Shown here piece by piece: positions 8,811 to 18,113 of a stretch of 64,000 nucleotides of DNA (position 1 is the stretch's first letter; the number at the start of each line of letters is the position of its first letter). The notes beneath the pieces were generated by a model. It saw nothing but the letters and a program-made list of their open reading frames with translations. It made no database searches and had not been told where the DNA came from. A program made the position numbers and the translations under genes. The stretch spans positions 496,001 through 560,000 of the forward strand of contig NZ_SOAW01000001.1 of the NCBI RefSeq assembly GCF_004364645.1, in the 5' to 3' direction. The stretch comes from Naumannella halotolerans (lineage in GTDB: Bacteria > Actinomycetota > Actinomycetes > Propionibacteriales > Propionibacteriaceae).

Positions 8811-9986
8811 TCAGCCGATGATCAACTCGGCGGCCTCCTCGACGGTGTCGACCAGATGGATCCGGTCCTGCATCGCCCGGTCCGCGGCCAGGGCCCGCAG
8901 CAGCGGCCAGACGGGCAGCACCTCGGTCCAGTGATGGGTGTCGACCAAGATCATCGGCGCCAGGGCCGAGGGATGGGCGTAGTAGTTCTCACAGGCGTCG
9001 GCGAAGATCTCCTGGACGGTTCCGGCAGCCCCGGGGAGGAAGACGATGCCGGCATTGCAGATCTCCAGCAGCACCGCTTCGCGGACCGGATTGCCGAAGA
9101 ACTTGGCGATCGCGGTGGGAAACGGGTTGGGCGGTTCGTGGCCGTAGTGCCAGGTGGGGATGCCGAGTGATTCGACCGGCTCGGCGAAACGGCCGATCAC
9201 CTCGAAGGCGGCGGCCGACCAGGCGCCGATGTCGGGGGCGAAGCTGGGAACTTCCGCCACGGTCCGCAGCGCCGAATCGAGGACCTGTCGATCGTGGACG
9301 GCCAATCGGGAACCCAGGTTGGCCGCCTCCATCGCCCCCGGTCCACCGCCGGTGGCGACGGTCGCCAATTGCCCGAGCAGGGCCGCTTGGGCATACGGCG
9401 GGGTTCCCCGGTGCACGGCGTGGCCACCCATCACCCCGGCGATCCGGCGGCCCCGTACCCATTCCTCCAGCGCCACCGAGACGCTGTGGTCGTGCAACCG
9501 CTCGGCCAAGGCCGTCTCCTCGGTCGGTGGTTGCTGGGACCAGGCATAGGTACGGGCATCGAGGCTGACCGGGTAGGCGCCGTCGCCGTACAGTTCGCCG
9601 GCGGTGTAGAGGTTCTGGCGGTCCACCGTCACCGGAGTCTCCGGCACGGTGGGGAAGATCAAACCGCCACGGTCGGTGATCAGCTGTTCCACTCCCGGAG
9701 CGAAGGTGCAGCCCAGGAAGAGTGACCCGGACACCCGGCAGCCGAGCACCGTCTCGGTACGCTCGCGCAGGTCCAGGCCATGGATCCGCCAACCGGTCAG
9801 GGTGGAGGTCGTCGGGTCATCGACCCGCCCCGGTGAGGTCGTCGGGTCATCGACCCGCCCCGGTGAGGTCGTCGGGTCATCGGCCGGCCCCGTCGAGGTC
9901 GCTGCGGCGTCGGGGTGTGCTGACAGCCGTCGGTCGAACTCGTCCACGCTGTCGACGTCGATCAGCTGTCCACGATTGTGCTTCAC
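8811..9986 (-). CDS. LOG-like Rossmann-fold nucleotide-binding protein
   Basis: 391 aa. The C-terminal half has the lysine-decarboxylase-like/LOG fold with GGGPGAMEAAN (~218-228) and PGAAGTVQE, a variant of the PGGxGTxxE motif. LOG proteins are phosphoribohydrolases or nucleotide-binding proteins; the long N-terminal domain (~150 residues) differs from plant-type LOG, and the change of G-G to A-A in the second motif makes catalytic activity uncertain. Residues ~30-58 are an internal repeat (DDPTTSPGRV, three copies) encoded by a 30-bp tandem repeat. The GTG start has TAGGTT 7 nt upstream and no ribosome binding site. Confidence 0.8.
   Translation of the reverse strand: MKHNRGQLIDVDSVDEFDRRLSAHPDAAATSTGPADDPTTSPGRVDDPTTSPGRVDDPTTSTLTGWRIHGLDLRERTETVLGCRVSGSLFLGCTFAPGVEQLITDRGGLIFPTVPETPVTVDRQNLYTAGELYGDGAYPVSLDARTYAWSQQPPTEETALAERLHDHSVSVALEEWVRGRRIAGVMGGHAVHRGTPPYAQAALLGQLATVATGGGPGAMEAANLGSRLAVHDRQVLDSALRTVAEVPSFAPDIGAWSAAAFEVIGRFAEPVESLGIPTWHYGHEPPNPFPTAIAKFFGNPVREAVLLEICNAGIVFLPGAAGTVQEIFADACENYYAHPSALAPMILVDTHHWTEVLPVWPLLRALAADRAMQDRIHLVDTVEEAAELIIG
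9811..9900. repeat. In-frame 30-bp tandem repeat inside the LOG-like gene
   Basis: Three 30-bp units at 9811-9840, 9841-9870 and 9871-9900. The first two are identical and the third is diverged. The unit is 10 codons and encodes DDPTTSPGRV, so copy number change would not shift the frame. Confidence 0.9.
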
Positions 9987-9993
9987 GCCGCCG

Positions 9994-9999
9994 AACCTA
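9994..9999 (-). promoter_or_regulatory. -10 box of the LOG-like gene (leaderless)
   Basis: TAGGTT on the minus strand, 7 nt before the GTG at 9986. Confidence 0.5.
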
Positions 10000-10045
10000 G
10001 CGGTCGGCGGACACCCGGACCGTCGATGGGTGGCAGCATGGTCCG

Positions 10046-10870
10046 GTGCCCAGGATCTCCATCACCGAGCCCGACGACCCGAGACTGGCCGATTACGTCT
10101 CGCTGCGCGACACCTCGCTGCGGCGGCACCTGGAGAGCACCCACGGGTTGTTCATCGCCGAGGGGGAGAAGGTCATCCGCCGCGCGGTGGAGGCGGGATA
10201 CCGACCCCGGAGCCTGTTGCTGGCCGAACGATGGCCGGATTCCCTGTCCGATGTGATCGAACGGCACCCCGACGTACCGGTGATGGTCGTCACCGAGGAA
10301 CTGGCCGAACAGGTGACCGGGTTCCATGTGCACCGGGGGGCGCTGGCTTCGCTGCACCGGGAGATCCGGCACGGCGTCGACGATCTTCTGCAATGCCGCC
10401 GACTGGTGGTGATCGAGGATGTGGTCGATCACACGAACGTCGGCGCGATCCTGCGCACCGCGGCCGCCCTGGGCTGGGACGGCGTGCTGCTGGCTCCGAG
10501 GGCTGCCGACCCGCTGTACCGGCGTTCGATCAAGGTGGCGATGGGTGCGGTCTTCAGCCTTCCGTGGGCACGGCTGGAGGACTGGGCGAATGCCCCGGAT
10601 CTGCTGCGGGACAACGGATTCACGACCTTGGCGTTGGCGCTGGACAGCGATTCGATCACCTTGGACGAGGCGGTCGTCGAGCACGGCAACGACGAGCGGC
10701 TGGCGATCATGGTCGGCACCGAGGGGGCAGGGCTGTCGCGACGCTGGATCGACGGCGCGAACCGAGTGGTCAGGATCCCGATGGCTGCCGGCATCGATTC
10801 GCTGAATGTGGGCGCGGCAACGGCCGTCGCCTGCTGGGCCCTGAACCGACCGCACAGCGACGCCGGCTGA
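10046..10870 (+). CDS. TrmH/SpoU family RNA methyltransferase
   Basis: 274 aa SPOUT-class methyltransferase. It has an N-terminal substrate-binding region (SLRRHLESTHGLFIAEGEKVIRRAVEAG) and the three SpoU motifs: motif 1 VVDHTNVGAILRTAAALG (~136-153), motif 2 LAIMVGTEGAGLS, and motif 3 RIPMAAGIDSLNVGAATAV. These build the deep trefoil knot that binds SAM. Members methylate ribose 2'-OH groups in rRNA or tRNA; the target is not predictable. The start is GTG with no ribosome binding site; a weak CAGCAT box lies 6 nt upstream. Confidence 0.88.
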   Translation: MPRISITEPDDPRLADYVSLRDTSLRRHLESTHGLFIAEGEKVIRRAVEAGYRPRSLLLAERWPDSLSDVIERHPDVPVMVVTEELAEQVTGFHVHRGALASLHREIRHGVDDLLQCRRLVVIEDVVDHTNVGAILRTAAALGWDGVLLAPRAADPLYRRSIKVAMGAVFSLPWARLEDWANAPDLLRDNGFTTLALALDSDSITLDEAVVEHGNDERLAIMVGTEGAGLSRRWIDGANRVVRIPMAAGIDSLNVGAATAVACWALNRPHSDAG

Positions 10871-10994
10871 GCGAGGAGGCCGAGCCGTTCCGAGCGCACG
10901 CGGCCGATGGGGTACAACCGGCTGGACGTCGGCTGCCCGGCGTCGACGGGCGCAGCCGGCCGCGCGTGCCGAGCCTCGTAGGTGGACTGGCTGG

Positions 10995-11588
10995 TCAGGA
11001 ACCCTCGACCGGCTCCCGGTCCTGCACCGGCCAGTCGGCGGGGTAGCGGTCCGCGGTCTCCTCATGGGCGGCGTAGAGGCCCTTGCGGAGCTTTCCGCGC
11101 AGGCGATCGCCGAAGACGATCCCGTTGAGGTGGTCGGTCTCGTGCTGCAGACAGCGGGCGAGCAGTCCGGTGCCGACGATCTCCACATCGTTGCCGTACG
11201 CGTCCTGTCCGCGACAGATCGCATGATCGGGTCGGGCCAGTTCGGCGTAGGCGCCGGGCAGGGAGAGACAGCCCTCGTCGGCGACCTCCAGGCGGCGTTC
11301 CTTGCCCGAGGGCAGTTCCACCACCGGATTGCAGACCACACCGACATGGCGCTCGTCGTCGGCGTCGGGACAGTCGAAGACGAACATGGAGATGCCGACG
11401 CCGACCTGGGTCGCTGCCAGACCGACACCGGCGGCAGCCTCCATGGTGGCGAACATGTCGCGGGCCAGTTCCCGCAATGCGTCGTCGAAGACGGTGACCG
11501 GTTCGGTCGGGGTGTGCATCACCGGCGAACCCCAGCGGGTGATCGGGCGTACCCGCCCGCCGGTGGTCAGGTCCGACGTGGTCGTCAT
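10995..11588 (-). CDS. def: Peptide deformylase
   Basis: 197 aa metalloenzyme that removes the formyl group from nascent proteins. The three family motifs are intact: GVGLAATQVG (~54-63, with Q61), EGCLSLPG (~105-112, metal ligand C107) and QHETDHLNG (148-156, ligands H149 and H153, catalytic E150). I chose ATG at 11588 because a TAGGAT box lies at 11632-11637, which puts the transcription start after the upstream ATG at 11633. The longer 212-aa form is possible but would start inside the promoter. Confidence 0.92.
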   Translation of the reverse strand: MTTTSDLTTGGRVRPITRWGSPVMHTPTEPVTVFDDALRELARDMFATMEAAAGVGLAATQVGVGISMFVFDCPDADDERHVGVVCNPVVELPSGKERRLEVADEGCLSLPGAYAELARPDHAICRGQDAYGNDVEIVGTGLLARCLQHETDHLNGIVFGDRLRGKLRKGLYAAHEETADRYPADWPVQDREPVEGS

Positions 11589-11631
11589 CAGCGCAGCATC
11601 GCTTTCGGGAGTTGGGATCAGGAAGCGATTC

Positions 11632-11637
11632 ATCCTA
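11632..11637 (-). promoter_or_regulatory. -10 box of def
   Basis: TAGGAT on the minus strand. The transcript would begin near 11625, giving a short leader to ATG at 11588 and excluding the ATG at 11633. Confidence 0.4.
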
Positions 11638-11709
11638 ACGAGGTCGGTCTTCGCGGTTCCACTTCGACCGGTGGGCGGCCGATTCGGCCGATGGCGCTGC
11701 CGAGGCGGC

Positions 11710-12765
11710 TCAGTCGGTCGGCTGGACGACCAGGCAGGCCGGGCTCGGAGTCTCGATCTGGAAGTCCAGACGCCACTCCAGGTCCTCGTCCACCCCACCC
11801 AGTTCCTGGTCGAGTTCACCCACGTCGCGGAAGACCGAGATCAGGTGCGACCGCTGGCAGGCCACCCACACCTGTTCGTCGCGTACCACCAGATCGCGCG
11901 GCCAACGGCCGCCGGCGGGAACCTCGGTGAGCAGGGTCAAGGTGTCGTCGTCGCGGTCCAGATCGAGTACCGAGAAGGTGTCGGGTCCGCGATTGGCGAC
12001 GAACACGTCGTCGGCCCGCAAGCGGATCGCCGAGGGCTGACAGGGGCGGTCGCTGATGGAGGTCCGCACCGCGTCCTTGACCTGCCATTCCTTGCCGTCG
12101 TGGCGCAGTAGCAGCACCTGGGCGGTGAGTTCACAGGCGACCAGCAACCGATCCCCGGAATCGACCACCAGGTGGCGTGGACCCGAACCCGCCGGAAGCT
12201 GGATCGGTGACCCGGGGACGACGAACCTGCCGCTCCGGTCCAGGGTCAGGCGGTGGATCCGGTCGGTGCCCAGGTCGGCCACGAGCAGTTCGGGGCCGAA
12301 CGGGACGACCTGATGGGCGTGGGCCATCGACTGGCGTTCGGGGTCGGGACCGGATCCGGAGAAACGGTGCACGTCCAGCACCGGCCCGGGTGCCCCATTG
12401 GGTCCGATCCGGTGGCTGGTGACCAGGCCGTCGACGTAGTGGGCCACCACCAGGTGGTTGCCATCGGAGGTGATCGCCACATGACAGGCACCGGCCGCCG
12501 TGGTGGGAACCGACTGGATCCGGCGCAGGGAATCCCGCTCGAGACCGAAGAAGATGATCTCGGATTCGGTGTTCTCGGTGACGGCGTAGAACCACCGGCG
12601 GTTGGGGTGCCCGACCAGGAACGACGGTGAATCGGCAGCCAACGCGGGGAATTCCATCACGTCGACGGTCGAACGCCCGGGCTCGATCCGAAACGCCGTC
12701 AGTCCGCGAGCATCGTCGGAGCCGCTGTAGCTACCCACGACGATGGTCGTCTCACCCAAGGTCAT
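11710..12765 (-). CDS. Lactonase family seven-bladed beta-propeller protein
   Basis: 351 aa. Repeating blade motifs are visible ([86 protein letters not shown]). This matches the YbhE/Pgl lactonase family; the founding member is cytosolic 6-phosphogluconolactonase. The conserved Pgl regions near HAH and GSGPRH are present. Function as a 6-phosphogluconolactonase is plausible but other lactones are possible. It is divergent from xerC with 64 bp between starts. Confidence 0.83.
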   Translation of the reverse strand: MTLGETTIVVGSYSGSDDARGLTAFRIEPGRSTVDVMEFPALAADSPSFLVGHPNRRWFYAVTENTESEIIFFGLERDSLRRIQSVPTTAAGACHVAITSDGNHLVVAHYVDGLVTSHRIGPNGAPGPVLDVHRFSGSGPDPERQSMAHAHQVVPFGPELLVADLGTDRIHRLTLDRSGRFVVPGSPIQLPAGSGPRHLVVDSGDRLLVACELTAQVLLLRHDGKEWQVKDAVRTSISDRPCQPSAIRLRADDVFVANRGPDTFSVLDLDRDDDTLTLLTEVPAGGRWPRDLVVRDEQVWVACQRSHLISVFRDVGELDQELGGVDEDLEWRLDFQIETPSPACLVVQPTD

Positions 12766-12829
12766 GGCAAGTGGATACCACGTCCGCGCGCCACAGCGAA
12801 TTCGCCGCTCCGGGCGGCAGACTGGTCGG

Positions 12830-13795
12830 ATGCGGAATGCTCAGTCCGTGGACGAGGGGGCCGAAGGCCCCAGGGCCACCGAATCGGGATCGGCTGCGGC
12901 CGGCCGTACCCGGTTGTTGGCGGCCTACGAGCGTCACCTGCAGGCCGAGCGGAACCTGTCGGCGCACACGGTGCGTGCCTATCTCGGTGACGCCGCCTCG
13001 GTGCTCGACCACCTGGATCGCCTCGGGGAGAGGCTGCAGGACGCCGGTCTCCGATCCCTGCGCAGTTGGCTCGCGCGGCAGCAGTCGACGGGGGCGGCAC
13101 GGTCGACCCTGCAACGGCGGGCGGCCTCGGTACGGACGTTCTTCCGCTGGCTGGTGACCACCGGTGAACTGGCGGCGAGCCCGGCCGAGGCCCTGCGCTC
13201 ACCGAAGCAACAGCGCCGGCTGCCGGCCACCTTGGACCGGGCCCGGGCGGACCAACTGATGCAGGCCGCCGCCGGCCATGCAGGAGACGGGCCGTCGGGT
13301 CTGCGCAATTCGGCAATCCTGGAGCTGCTTTATGCCGGCGGGCTGCGAGTGAGCGAGTTGTGCGGTCTGGACCTGACCGACCTGGACGCCGAGCGGGGAA
13401 CGGTGCGGGTCTTCGGCAAGGGCGCCAAGGAACGGACGGTGCCGATCGGCCGGCCGGCGCAGGACGCGGTCGCCCGCTGGGTGGCCGTCCGGCCGCGGCT
13501 GGCCGCGGCCGACGCCGGACAGGCCCTGTTCCTCGGCGACCGGGGGGCGCGGATCGATCCGCGGGTCGTCCGGCGGATCGTCCACCGGATGTTGCTCGAG
13601 GTGCCGGGCGCACCCGATCTCGGCCCGCACGGGTTGCGGCACGCCATGGCCACGCATCTGCTGGAGGGCGGCGCCGACCTGCGCAGTGTGCAGGAGATGC
13701 TCGGGCACAGCTCCTTGGCCACCACGCAGATCTACACCCACGTCACGAACGAGCGCCTGCGCAGCGCCTTCGAGCAGGCACATCCGCGGGCCTGA
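12830..13795 (+). CDS. xerC: Tyrosine recombinase XerC
   Basis: 321 aa, the length of housekeeping XerC/XerD rather than a phage integrase. An N-terminal SAM-like core-binding domain ([26 protein letters not shown]) is followed by the catalytic domain with R173, K197, H267, R270, H293 and nucleophile Y302, all present. XerC with XerD resolves chromosome dimers at dif. Position upstream of the M23 peptidase and rpsB is the usual actinobacterial site for xerC, supporting C over D. The ATG at 12830 starts just before the core domain; the frame is open upstream but overlaps the divergent gene. Confidence 0.88.
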   Translation: MRNAQSVDEGAEGPRATESGSAAAGRTRLLAAYERHLQAERNLSAHTVRAYLGDAASVLDHLDRLGERLQDAGLRSLRSWLARQQSTGAARSTLQRRAASVRTFFRWLVTTGELAASPAEALRSPKQQRRLPATLDRARADQLMQAAAGHAGDGPSGLRNSAILELLYAGGLRVSELCGLDLTDLDAERGTVRVFGKGAKERTVPIGRPAQDAVARWVAVRPRLAAADAGQALFLGDRGARIDPRVVRRIVHRMLLEVPGAPDLGPHGLRHAMATHLLEGGADLRSVQEMLGHSSLATTQIYTHVTNERLRSAFEQAHPRA

Positions 13796-13915
13796 GCCCG
13801 GACCCGGGGTCAGAACCGTGGGGTCAGGCCCCGGGGTAAGAATCTCAGGGTCCGCCATTCCCACCTTCCTCGGTCACGTCGATCACCGGTCAGCATCCTG
13901 TGTCGGATCCGTGGT

Positions 13916-14926
13916 TCAGAACCAACTCATCGGGTCGACGATGCCACCGTCCAGCCACAGTTGCAGGTGCAGGTGACAACCGGTCGAGTAGCCGGTCGAG
14001 CCGACCCGGCCGATGACCTGTCCGGCCTCCACCCGTGATCCGGCAGGGACGGTGAAGCCGCTGGCGTGGTTGTAGGAGGTACGCACGCTGCGACCGTCGA
14101 CGGTTCCGTGGTCGAGAATCAGCCGATTGCCCCAGGCGCCGCTGGACCCGACGCTGGTCACCGTACCCGCGTACGGCGCGCGGATCGGGGTCCCGCAGGC
14201 CGCGCCCCAGTCGGTGCCGTCGTGCAGTTTGTAGACCCCGGTGACCGGGTGCACCCGCATACCGAAGGGGGAGGTGATCGATCCCGGAACGGGCTGGCTG
14301 AAACCGTGCGGACCCGGCGGGCTGGGGGAGCCGAGCCCGCCGTCGGTCGGCGCGGGACGGTTGCTCGCGGCCTGCTCGACTGCCTCTCGGCTGTCACCGG
14401 CGACCATGCGCACCTGACCCTCGGCGCCGCCCAGCAGATCCCTCGGGTCGCGATAGCGCTCCTGCTCCCGCAGGCCCCAGTGCAGACAGGCGGCGACAGG
14501 GCATCCCGGATGGCCGGCCGTCACCGTCCCGATCCGGTCACCGGCCGCGACGACCGTGCCGCTGGTGACGGTCGGGTCGACCGGTTCGTAGGTGGTCCGC
14601 ACCGAACCGTGGTCGACCACCACCACACCCCGCCCGGCGATCGGACCGACGTGGGTGACGGTGCCGGCTGCGGCGGCGACCACCGGGGCGCCCGGCTCGG
14701 TGCCCAGGTCGACACCGCGGTGGCCGGGCAACCAGTCGGGGTCGGGGGCGTCGTAGTCGCGCACCACCGGACCCTCCAGCGGCCACACCCCCGGCGGCAG
14801 ACCGCCGGCGCCGCAGAGAACGACGAGCACGGCCACCAGCGCGGCCGACCGGAGCCGTCGCAGCCGTCGCCGCCCGATCGTCGAGAGATCGCCGGTCGAC
14901 TCGCCACGCAGCGCGCAGGTGTTCAT
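13916..14926 (-). CDS. M23 peptidase with two LytM domains, the first degenerate
   Basis: 336 aa, exported: a basic N-terminus and one hydrophobic segment (~28-42). Two LytM/M23 domains follow. Domain 1 (~47-165) keeps Zn-ligand positions H69, D73 and H149 but lacks both catalytic His: the YxH position reads Y113-E-P and the HxH motif reads C147-L-H149. Domain 2 (~218-336) is complete: H235, D239, H287, H318 and H320. M23 enzymes cut peptidoglycan cross-bridges or activate amidases. The gene is divergent from rpsB, a common neighbour in actinobacteria, where usually a single LytM domain is found. Domain 1 may bind or regulate. Confidence 0.88.
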   Translation of the reverse strand: MNTCALRGESTGDLSTIGRRRLRRLRSAALVAVLVVLCGAGGLPPGVWPLEGPVVRDYDAPDPDWLPGHRGVDLGTEPGAPVVAAAAGTVTHVGPIAGRGVVVVDHGSVRTTYEPVDPTVTSGTVVAAGDRIGTVTAGHPGCPVAACLHWGLREQERYRDPRDLLGGAEGQVRMVAGDSREAVEQAASNRPAPTDGGLGSPSPPGPHGFSQPVPGSITSPFGMRVHPVTGVYKLHDGTDWGAACGTPIRAPYAGTVTSVGSSGAWGNRLILDHGTVDGRSVRTSYNHASGFTVPAGSRVEAGQVIGRVGSTGYSTGCHLHLQLWLDGGIVDPMSWF

Positions 14927-15065
14927 GACCCGACCATGGGAAACCGTCCACCGGATGAACGGCCCGGGCCTCGATCTGGGGAGAACTCTGCCCTCTCGCG
15001 GGCCTGTGGACGAACAGTTCAGCCGCGCGCTCGGGGGCGACGGTGGATCGGGGTCGGAGCGGGGA

Positions 15066-15095
15066 TTGGCGCGGTCTCAGCGGGGCGCATACACT
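15066..15095 (+). promoter_or_regulatory. Promoter of rpsB-tsf
   Basis: TTGGCG (15066-15071), 18-bp spacer, TACACT (15090-15095). The 11-mer TACACTGGAGC is repeated exactly at the rbfA promoter. Transcription would start near 15102 and give a leader of about 185 nt. Confidence 0.65.
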
Positions 15096-15101
15096 GGAGC
15101 C

Positions 15102-15286
15102 AGCGATTCCTCGGAATCGACTTCGCATGTGGATTCGGGCTCAACCCGACGAGGCAGACAGATTCAGTCCCTCGACTCATCGGTCGAGGGTTTTGTGCTG
15201 CTACCGCATCAGGGGCTGAACGACACCCGTCGGCAGCCGACAACTGAGCCGCGCCCCTCGGGGCGCACAACTGAGGAGGAACGGCC
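15102..15286 (+). promoter_or_regulatory. Structured 5' leader of rpsB
   Basis: Most of the 360-bp gap before rpsB is a leader with three perfect hairpins: a small one at 15102-15118; an 8-bp stem (15169-15176 with 15183-15190) followed by TTTT, like a terminator; and GCGCCCC-TC-GGGGCGC at 15251-15266 close to the ribosome binding site. The last hairpin is flanked by a direct repeat ACAACTGAG (15240-15248 and 15267-15275), and the second copy runs into the GAGGAGGA site at 15273-15280. Autogenous control by S2 is known for rpsB leaders in other bacteria; here it is inference. Confidence 0.5.
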
Positions 15287-16222
15287 ATGGCCGTCGTCAC
15301 CGCACGCCAGCTGCTCGAGAGCGGCGTCCACTTCGGGCACCAGACCCGTCGCTGGAACCCGAAGATGAAGCGCTTCATCTTCACCGAGCGCAATGGCATC
15401 TACATCATCGACCTGCAGCAGTCGCTGACCTACATCGACCGCGCCTACGCCTTCGTCAAGGACACCGTCGCCAAGGGCGGCCAGGTGCTCTTCGTCGGCA
15501 CCAAGAAGCAGGCCCAGGAAGCGATCGCCGAGCAGGCCACCCGGGTGGGCATGCCGTACGTCAACCAGCGCTGGCTCGGTGGCATGTTGACCAACTTCCA
15601 CACCGTGATCAAGCGGATCCAGCGGTTGAAGGAACTCGAGGGCATGGACCTCGAGACCGGTGGTGACACCGGCCTGACCAAGAAGGAACTGCTGGGCCTG
15701 AAGCGCGAGCGGGACAAGCTCGACAAGACCCTGGGTGGCATCCGGGACATGCCCCGCACCCCGCAGGCGGTCTGGATCGTCGACACCAAGAAGGAGCATC
15801 TGGCCGTCGACGAGGCGCGCAAGCTGCGAATCCCGGTGATCGCGATCCTCGACACCAACTGTGACCCCGATGAGGTCGACTACGCCATCCCCGGCAACGA
15901 CGATGCGATTCGTTCGGTCGCGCTGCTGACCCGGGTGCTCGCCGACGCCGTCGCCGACGGTCTGCTCGCCCGCTCCGGTGGCAACGCCGGTGCCGAGGAG
16001 TCCGAGCCGATGGCGGAGTGGGAGCGCGAGCTCCTCGCCGGCCAGGGCACCGATGGTGCTCCGGCCGCCGATGCCTCCGGAGCCACCCCGGCCCTGGACG
16101 ATCCGGATGCGCAGAAGCTGGCCGAGGCCACCGAGGAGAACCCGGCTTCCAATGGCCCGGTCTCCGACGAGAGCGTGGACGTCACCGCGCCGGCCGAGCC
16201 GACCCCGTCCGAGACCAACTGA
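15287..16222 (+). CDS. rpsB: 30S ribosomal protein S2
   Basis: 311 aa. The S2 core spans about 1-225 ([71 protein letters not shown]). An acidic Ala/Glu/Pro-rich tail of about 85 residues follows, longer than in E. coli S2 but common in actinobacteria. The GAGGAGGA site is 6 nt before ATG. It forms an operon with tsf. Confidence 0.97.
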   Translation: MAVVTARQLLESGVHFGHQTRRWNPKMKRFIFTERNGIYIIDLQQSLTYIDRAYAFVKDTVAKGGQVLFVGTKKQAQEAIAEQATRVGMPYVNQRWLGGMLTNFHTVIKRIQRLKELEGMDLETGGDTGLTKKELLGLKRERDKLDKTLGGIRDMPRTPQAVWIVDTKKEHLAVDEARKLRIPVIAILDTNCDPDEVDYAIPGNDDAIRSVALLTRVLADAVADGLLARSGGNAGAEESEPMAEWERELLAGQGTDGAPAADASGATPALDDPDAQKLAEATEENPASNGPVSDESVDVTAPAEPTPSETN

Positions 16223-16336
16223 GTCTCCGACACCCCGGACCGTCGGTGGTGACCAGATCACCGGCGGTCCGTCGGCGCCGCCCTCGTCGGGCGCACCGAC
16301 TGCAGACTTTCCACCCAAGAGGACTGAGGAGTACGC

Positions 16337-17149
16337 ATGGCAGTCACTGCTGCTGAAGTGAAGAAACTCCGCGACGCCACCGGCGCCGGAATGATGGATG
16401 CCAAGAAGGCCCTGACCGAGGCCGACGGCGACTACGACAAGGCCGTGGACCTGTTGCGCGTCGCCGGTCAGGCCAAGGCCGCCAAGCGCGGTGCGGAGCG
16501 TGAGGCCAGCAACGGGTTGGTCGCGAACTCAGGCAATGCGCTGATCCAGCTCGGTGCCGAGACCGACTTCGTCGCCAAGAACGCCGAGTTCATGGACCTG
16601 GCCGATCAGATCGCCAAGGTCGCCGACAGCGCCCAGACCGATTCGGTCGAGGCACTGAATGCCGCGGAGCTCAACGGAGGCACCGTTGCCGAGGCCATCC
16701 AGCAGCTTGCCGCCAAGATCGGCGAGAAGCTGGAGCTGACCAACGCTGCCTGGTTCGGTGGCACCACCGAGGTGTACCTGCACCGTCGTGCCTCCGACCT
16801 GCCGCCGCAGGTCGGCGTGCTGGTCGAGTACACCGGCGAAAACGCCACCGCCGTTCGCGGGGTCGCCCTGCAGATCGCGGCCATGAAGCCGACCTACCTC
16901 ACCCGTGACGAGGTCCCGGCCGAGATCGTGGAGAACGAGAAGAAGGTCGCCGAGGCCGCCGCCCGGGAGCAGGGCAAGCCGGAGCAGGCGATCAGCCGGA
17001 TCGTCGAGGGCAAGCTCACCGGCTACTACAAGGAGCACGTACTGCTGGACCAGCCGTCGGTCTCCGACGACAAGTCCTCGGTCGGCAAGCAGCTGGAGGC
17101 TGCCGGTGTGACCGTGTCGCGGTTCGTCCGCTTCGAGGCCGGAGCCTGA
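16337..17149 (+). CDS. tsf: Elongation factor Ts
   Basis: 270 aa guanine nucleotide exchange factor for EF-Tu. The N-terminal UBA-like domain with [18 protein letters not shown] (~9-26) is followed by the TDFVAKN motif (~74-80) that contacts EF-Tu. The 114-nt gap from rpsB contains a GC-rich imperfect hairpin and a CTGAGGAG ribosome binding site. The gene ends at a strong terminator, closing the rpsB-tsf operon. Confidence 0.97.
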   Translation: MAVTAAEVKKLRDATGAGMMDAKKALTEADGDYDKAVDLLRVAGQAKAAKRGAEREASNGLVANSGNALIQLGAETDFVAKNAEFMDLADQIAKVADSAQTDSVEALNAAELNGGTVAEAIQQLAAKIGEKLELTNAAWFGGTTEVYLHRRASDLPPQVGVLVEYTGENATAVRGVALQIAAMKPTYLTRDEVPAEIVENEKKVAEAAAREQGKPEQAISRIVEGKLTGYYKEHVLLDQPSVSDDKSSVGKQLEAAGVTVSRFVRFEAGA

Positions 17150-17170
17150 TCGCTCGTACCGCGGATCGAT

Positions 17171-17210
17171 CGCAACGGGGTGTCGTGGGAAATCACGACA
17201 CCCCGTTGCG
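17171..17210 (+). terminator. Terminator after tsf
   Basis: Perfect 17-bp stem (17171-17187 with 17194-17210) and a 6-nt GGAAAT loop, 21 nt after the tsf stop, followed by CTTGT. Confidence 0.88.
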
Positions 17211-17278
17211 CTTGTCCGGCCACCCCGGCCGGGCATGGTCGGCCTCTGCAACGTGGCGACTGCGCCGGGGCGGTCGAA

Positions 17279-17308
17279 TTGTCTGCCGCACCGCGGGTGC
17301 GCGATGAT
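17279..17308 (+). promoter_or_regulatory. Candidate promoter of pyrH-frr-cdsA-rlmN
   Basis: TTGTCT (17279-17284), 18-bp spacer, GATGAT (17303-17308). It is downstream of the tsf terminator and about 30 nt before the pyrH ATG, so the pyrH block probably starts its own transcript here. Confidence 0.45.
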
Positions 17309-17339
17309 GGAGGACAGTGTCGGCATGATGAGGAGAACA

Positions 17340-18047
17340 ATGGCCTACAAGCGCGTCCTGCTGAAGCTGTCCGGTGAGGTCTTCGGCGGCGGTGCGGTCG
17401 GTGTCGATCCGCGGGTGGTGTCCAGCATCTCCGAGCAGATCGCCTCGGTGGTCCGTTCCGGCGTCCAGGTGGCTGTCGTCGTCGGCGGCGGCAACTTCTT
17501 CCGCGGAGCAGAACTCCAACAAGGCGGTATGGATCGCGACCGGGCCGACTACATGGGCATGCTCGGTACGGTGATGAACTGTCTGGCGTTGCAGGACTTC
17601 TGCGAGAAGGCCGGTGTCGACACCCGGGTGCAGACCGCCATCACCATGGGACAGGTCGCCGAGCCCTACATCCCGCGGAAGGCCGAGCGGCACCTGGAGA
17701 AGGGACGTCTGGTGATCTTCGGTGCCGGTTCGGGGATGCCGTACTTCTCCACCGACACCGTGGCCGCCCAACGTGCGCTGGAGATCGGTGCCGAGGTGCT
17801 GCTGATGGGCAAACAGGGCACCGACGGCGTCTACGACGACGACCCACGTACCAATCCGCAGGCGAAGAAGTTCACCGAACTGACCTATGACGACTATCTG
17901 GCCAGGGATCTGAAGGTGGCCGATGCCACCGCGATCTCGATGGCGCGCGACTACATGCTGCCGATGGTCTTCTTCAGCTTGGACACGCCGGGCAACATCG
18001 AAAGGATCGTGGCCGGTGAGACGATCGGTACGACAGTCCACGCCTGA
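17340..18047 (+). CDS. pyrH: UMP kinase
   Basis: 235 aa amino-acid-kinase-family enzyme that phosphorylates UMP to [13 protein letters not shown] at the N-terminus, [10 protein letters not shown] (~47-56), the [14 protein letters not shown] uridylate-site helix and the [16 protein letters not shown] loop are all present. ATG at 17340 follows AGGAGA; nearby in-frame upstream ATG codons would only add a short MMRRT-type extension. First gene of pyrH-frr-cdsA-rlmN. Confidence 0.96.
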   Translation: MAYKRVLLKLSGEVFGGGAVGVDPRVVSSISEQIASVVRSGVQVAVVVGGGNFFRGAELQQGGMDRDRADYMGMLGTVMNCLALQDFCEKAGVDTRVQTAITMGQVAEPYIPRKAERHLEKGRLVIFGAGSGMPYFSTDTVAAQRALEIGAEVLLMGKQGTDGVYDDDPRTNPQAKKFTELTYDDYLARDLKVADATAISMARDYMLPMVFFSLDTPGNIERIVAGETIGTTVHA

Positions 18048-18113
18048 ACCGCCTTCGGTACGCAGGAGGCCGCACGACGGGCAGCGATGCCCGAACTATC
18101 GAGAGGAACGATC

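Noticed and set aside
11589-11633. Longer peptide deformylase start at ATG 11633
   Set aside because: A TAGGAT -10 box overlaps that ATG, so it would lie upstream of the transcription start; kept only as an alternative.
12830-13795. xerC as an integrase of a mobile element
   Set aside because: Length, motifs and position beside the M23 gene and rpsB fit the housekeeping recombinase; no att sites or cargo.
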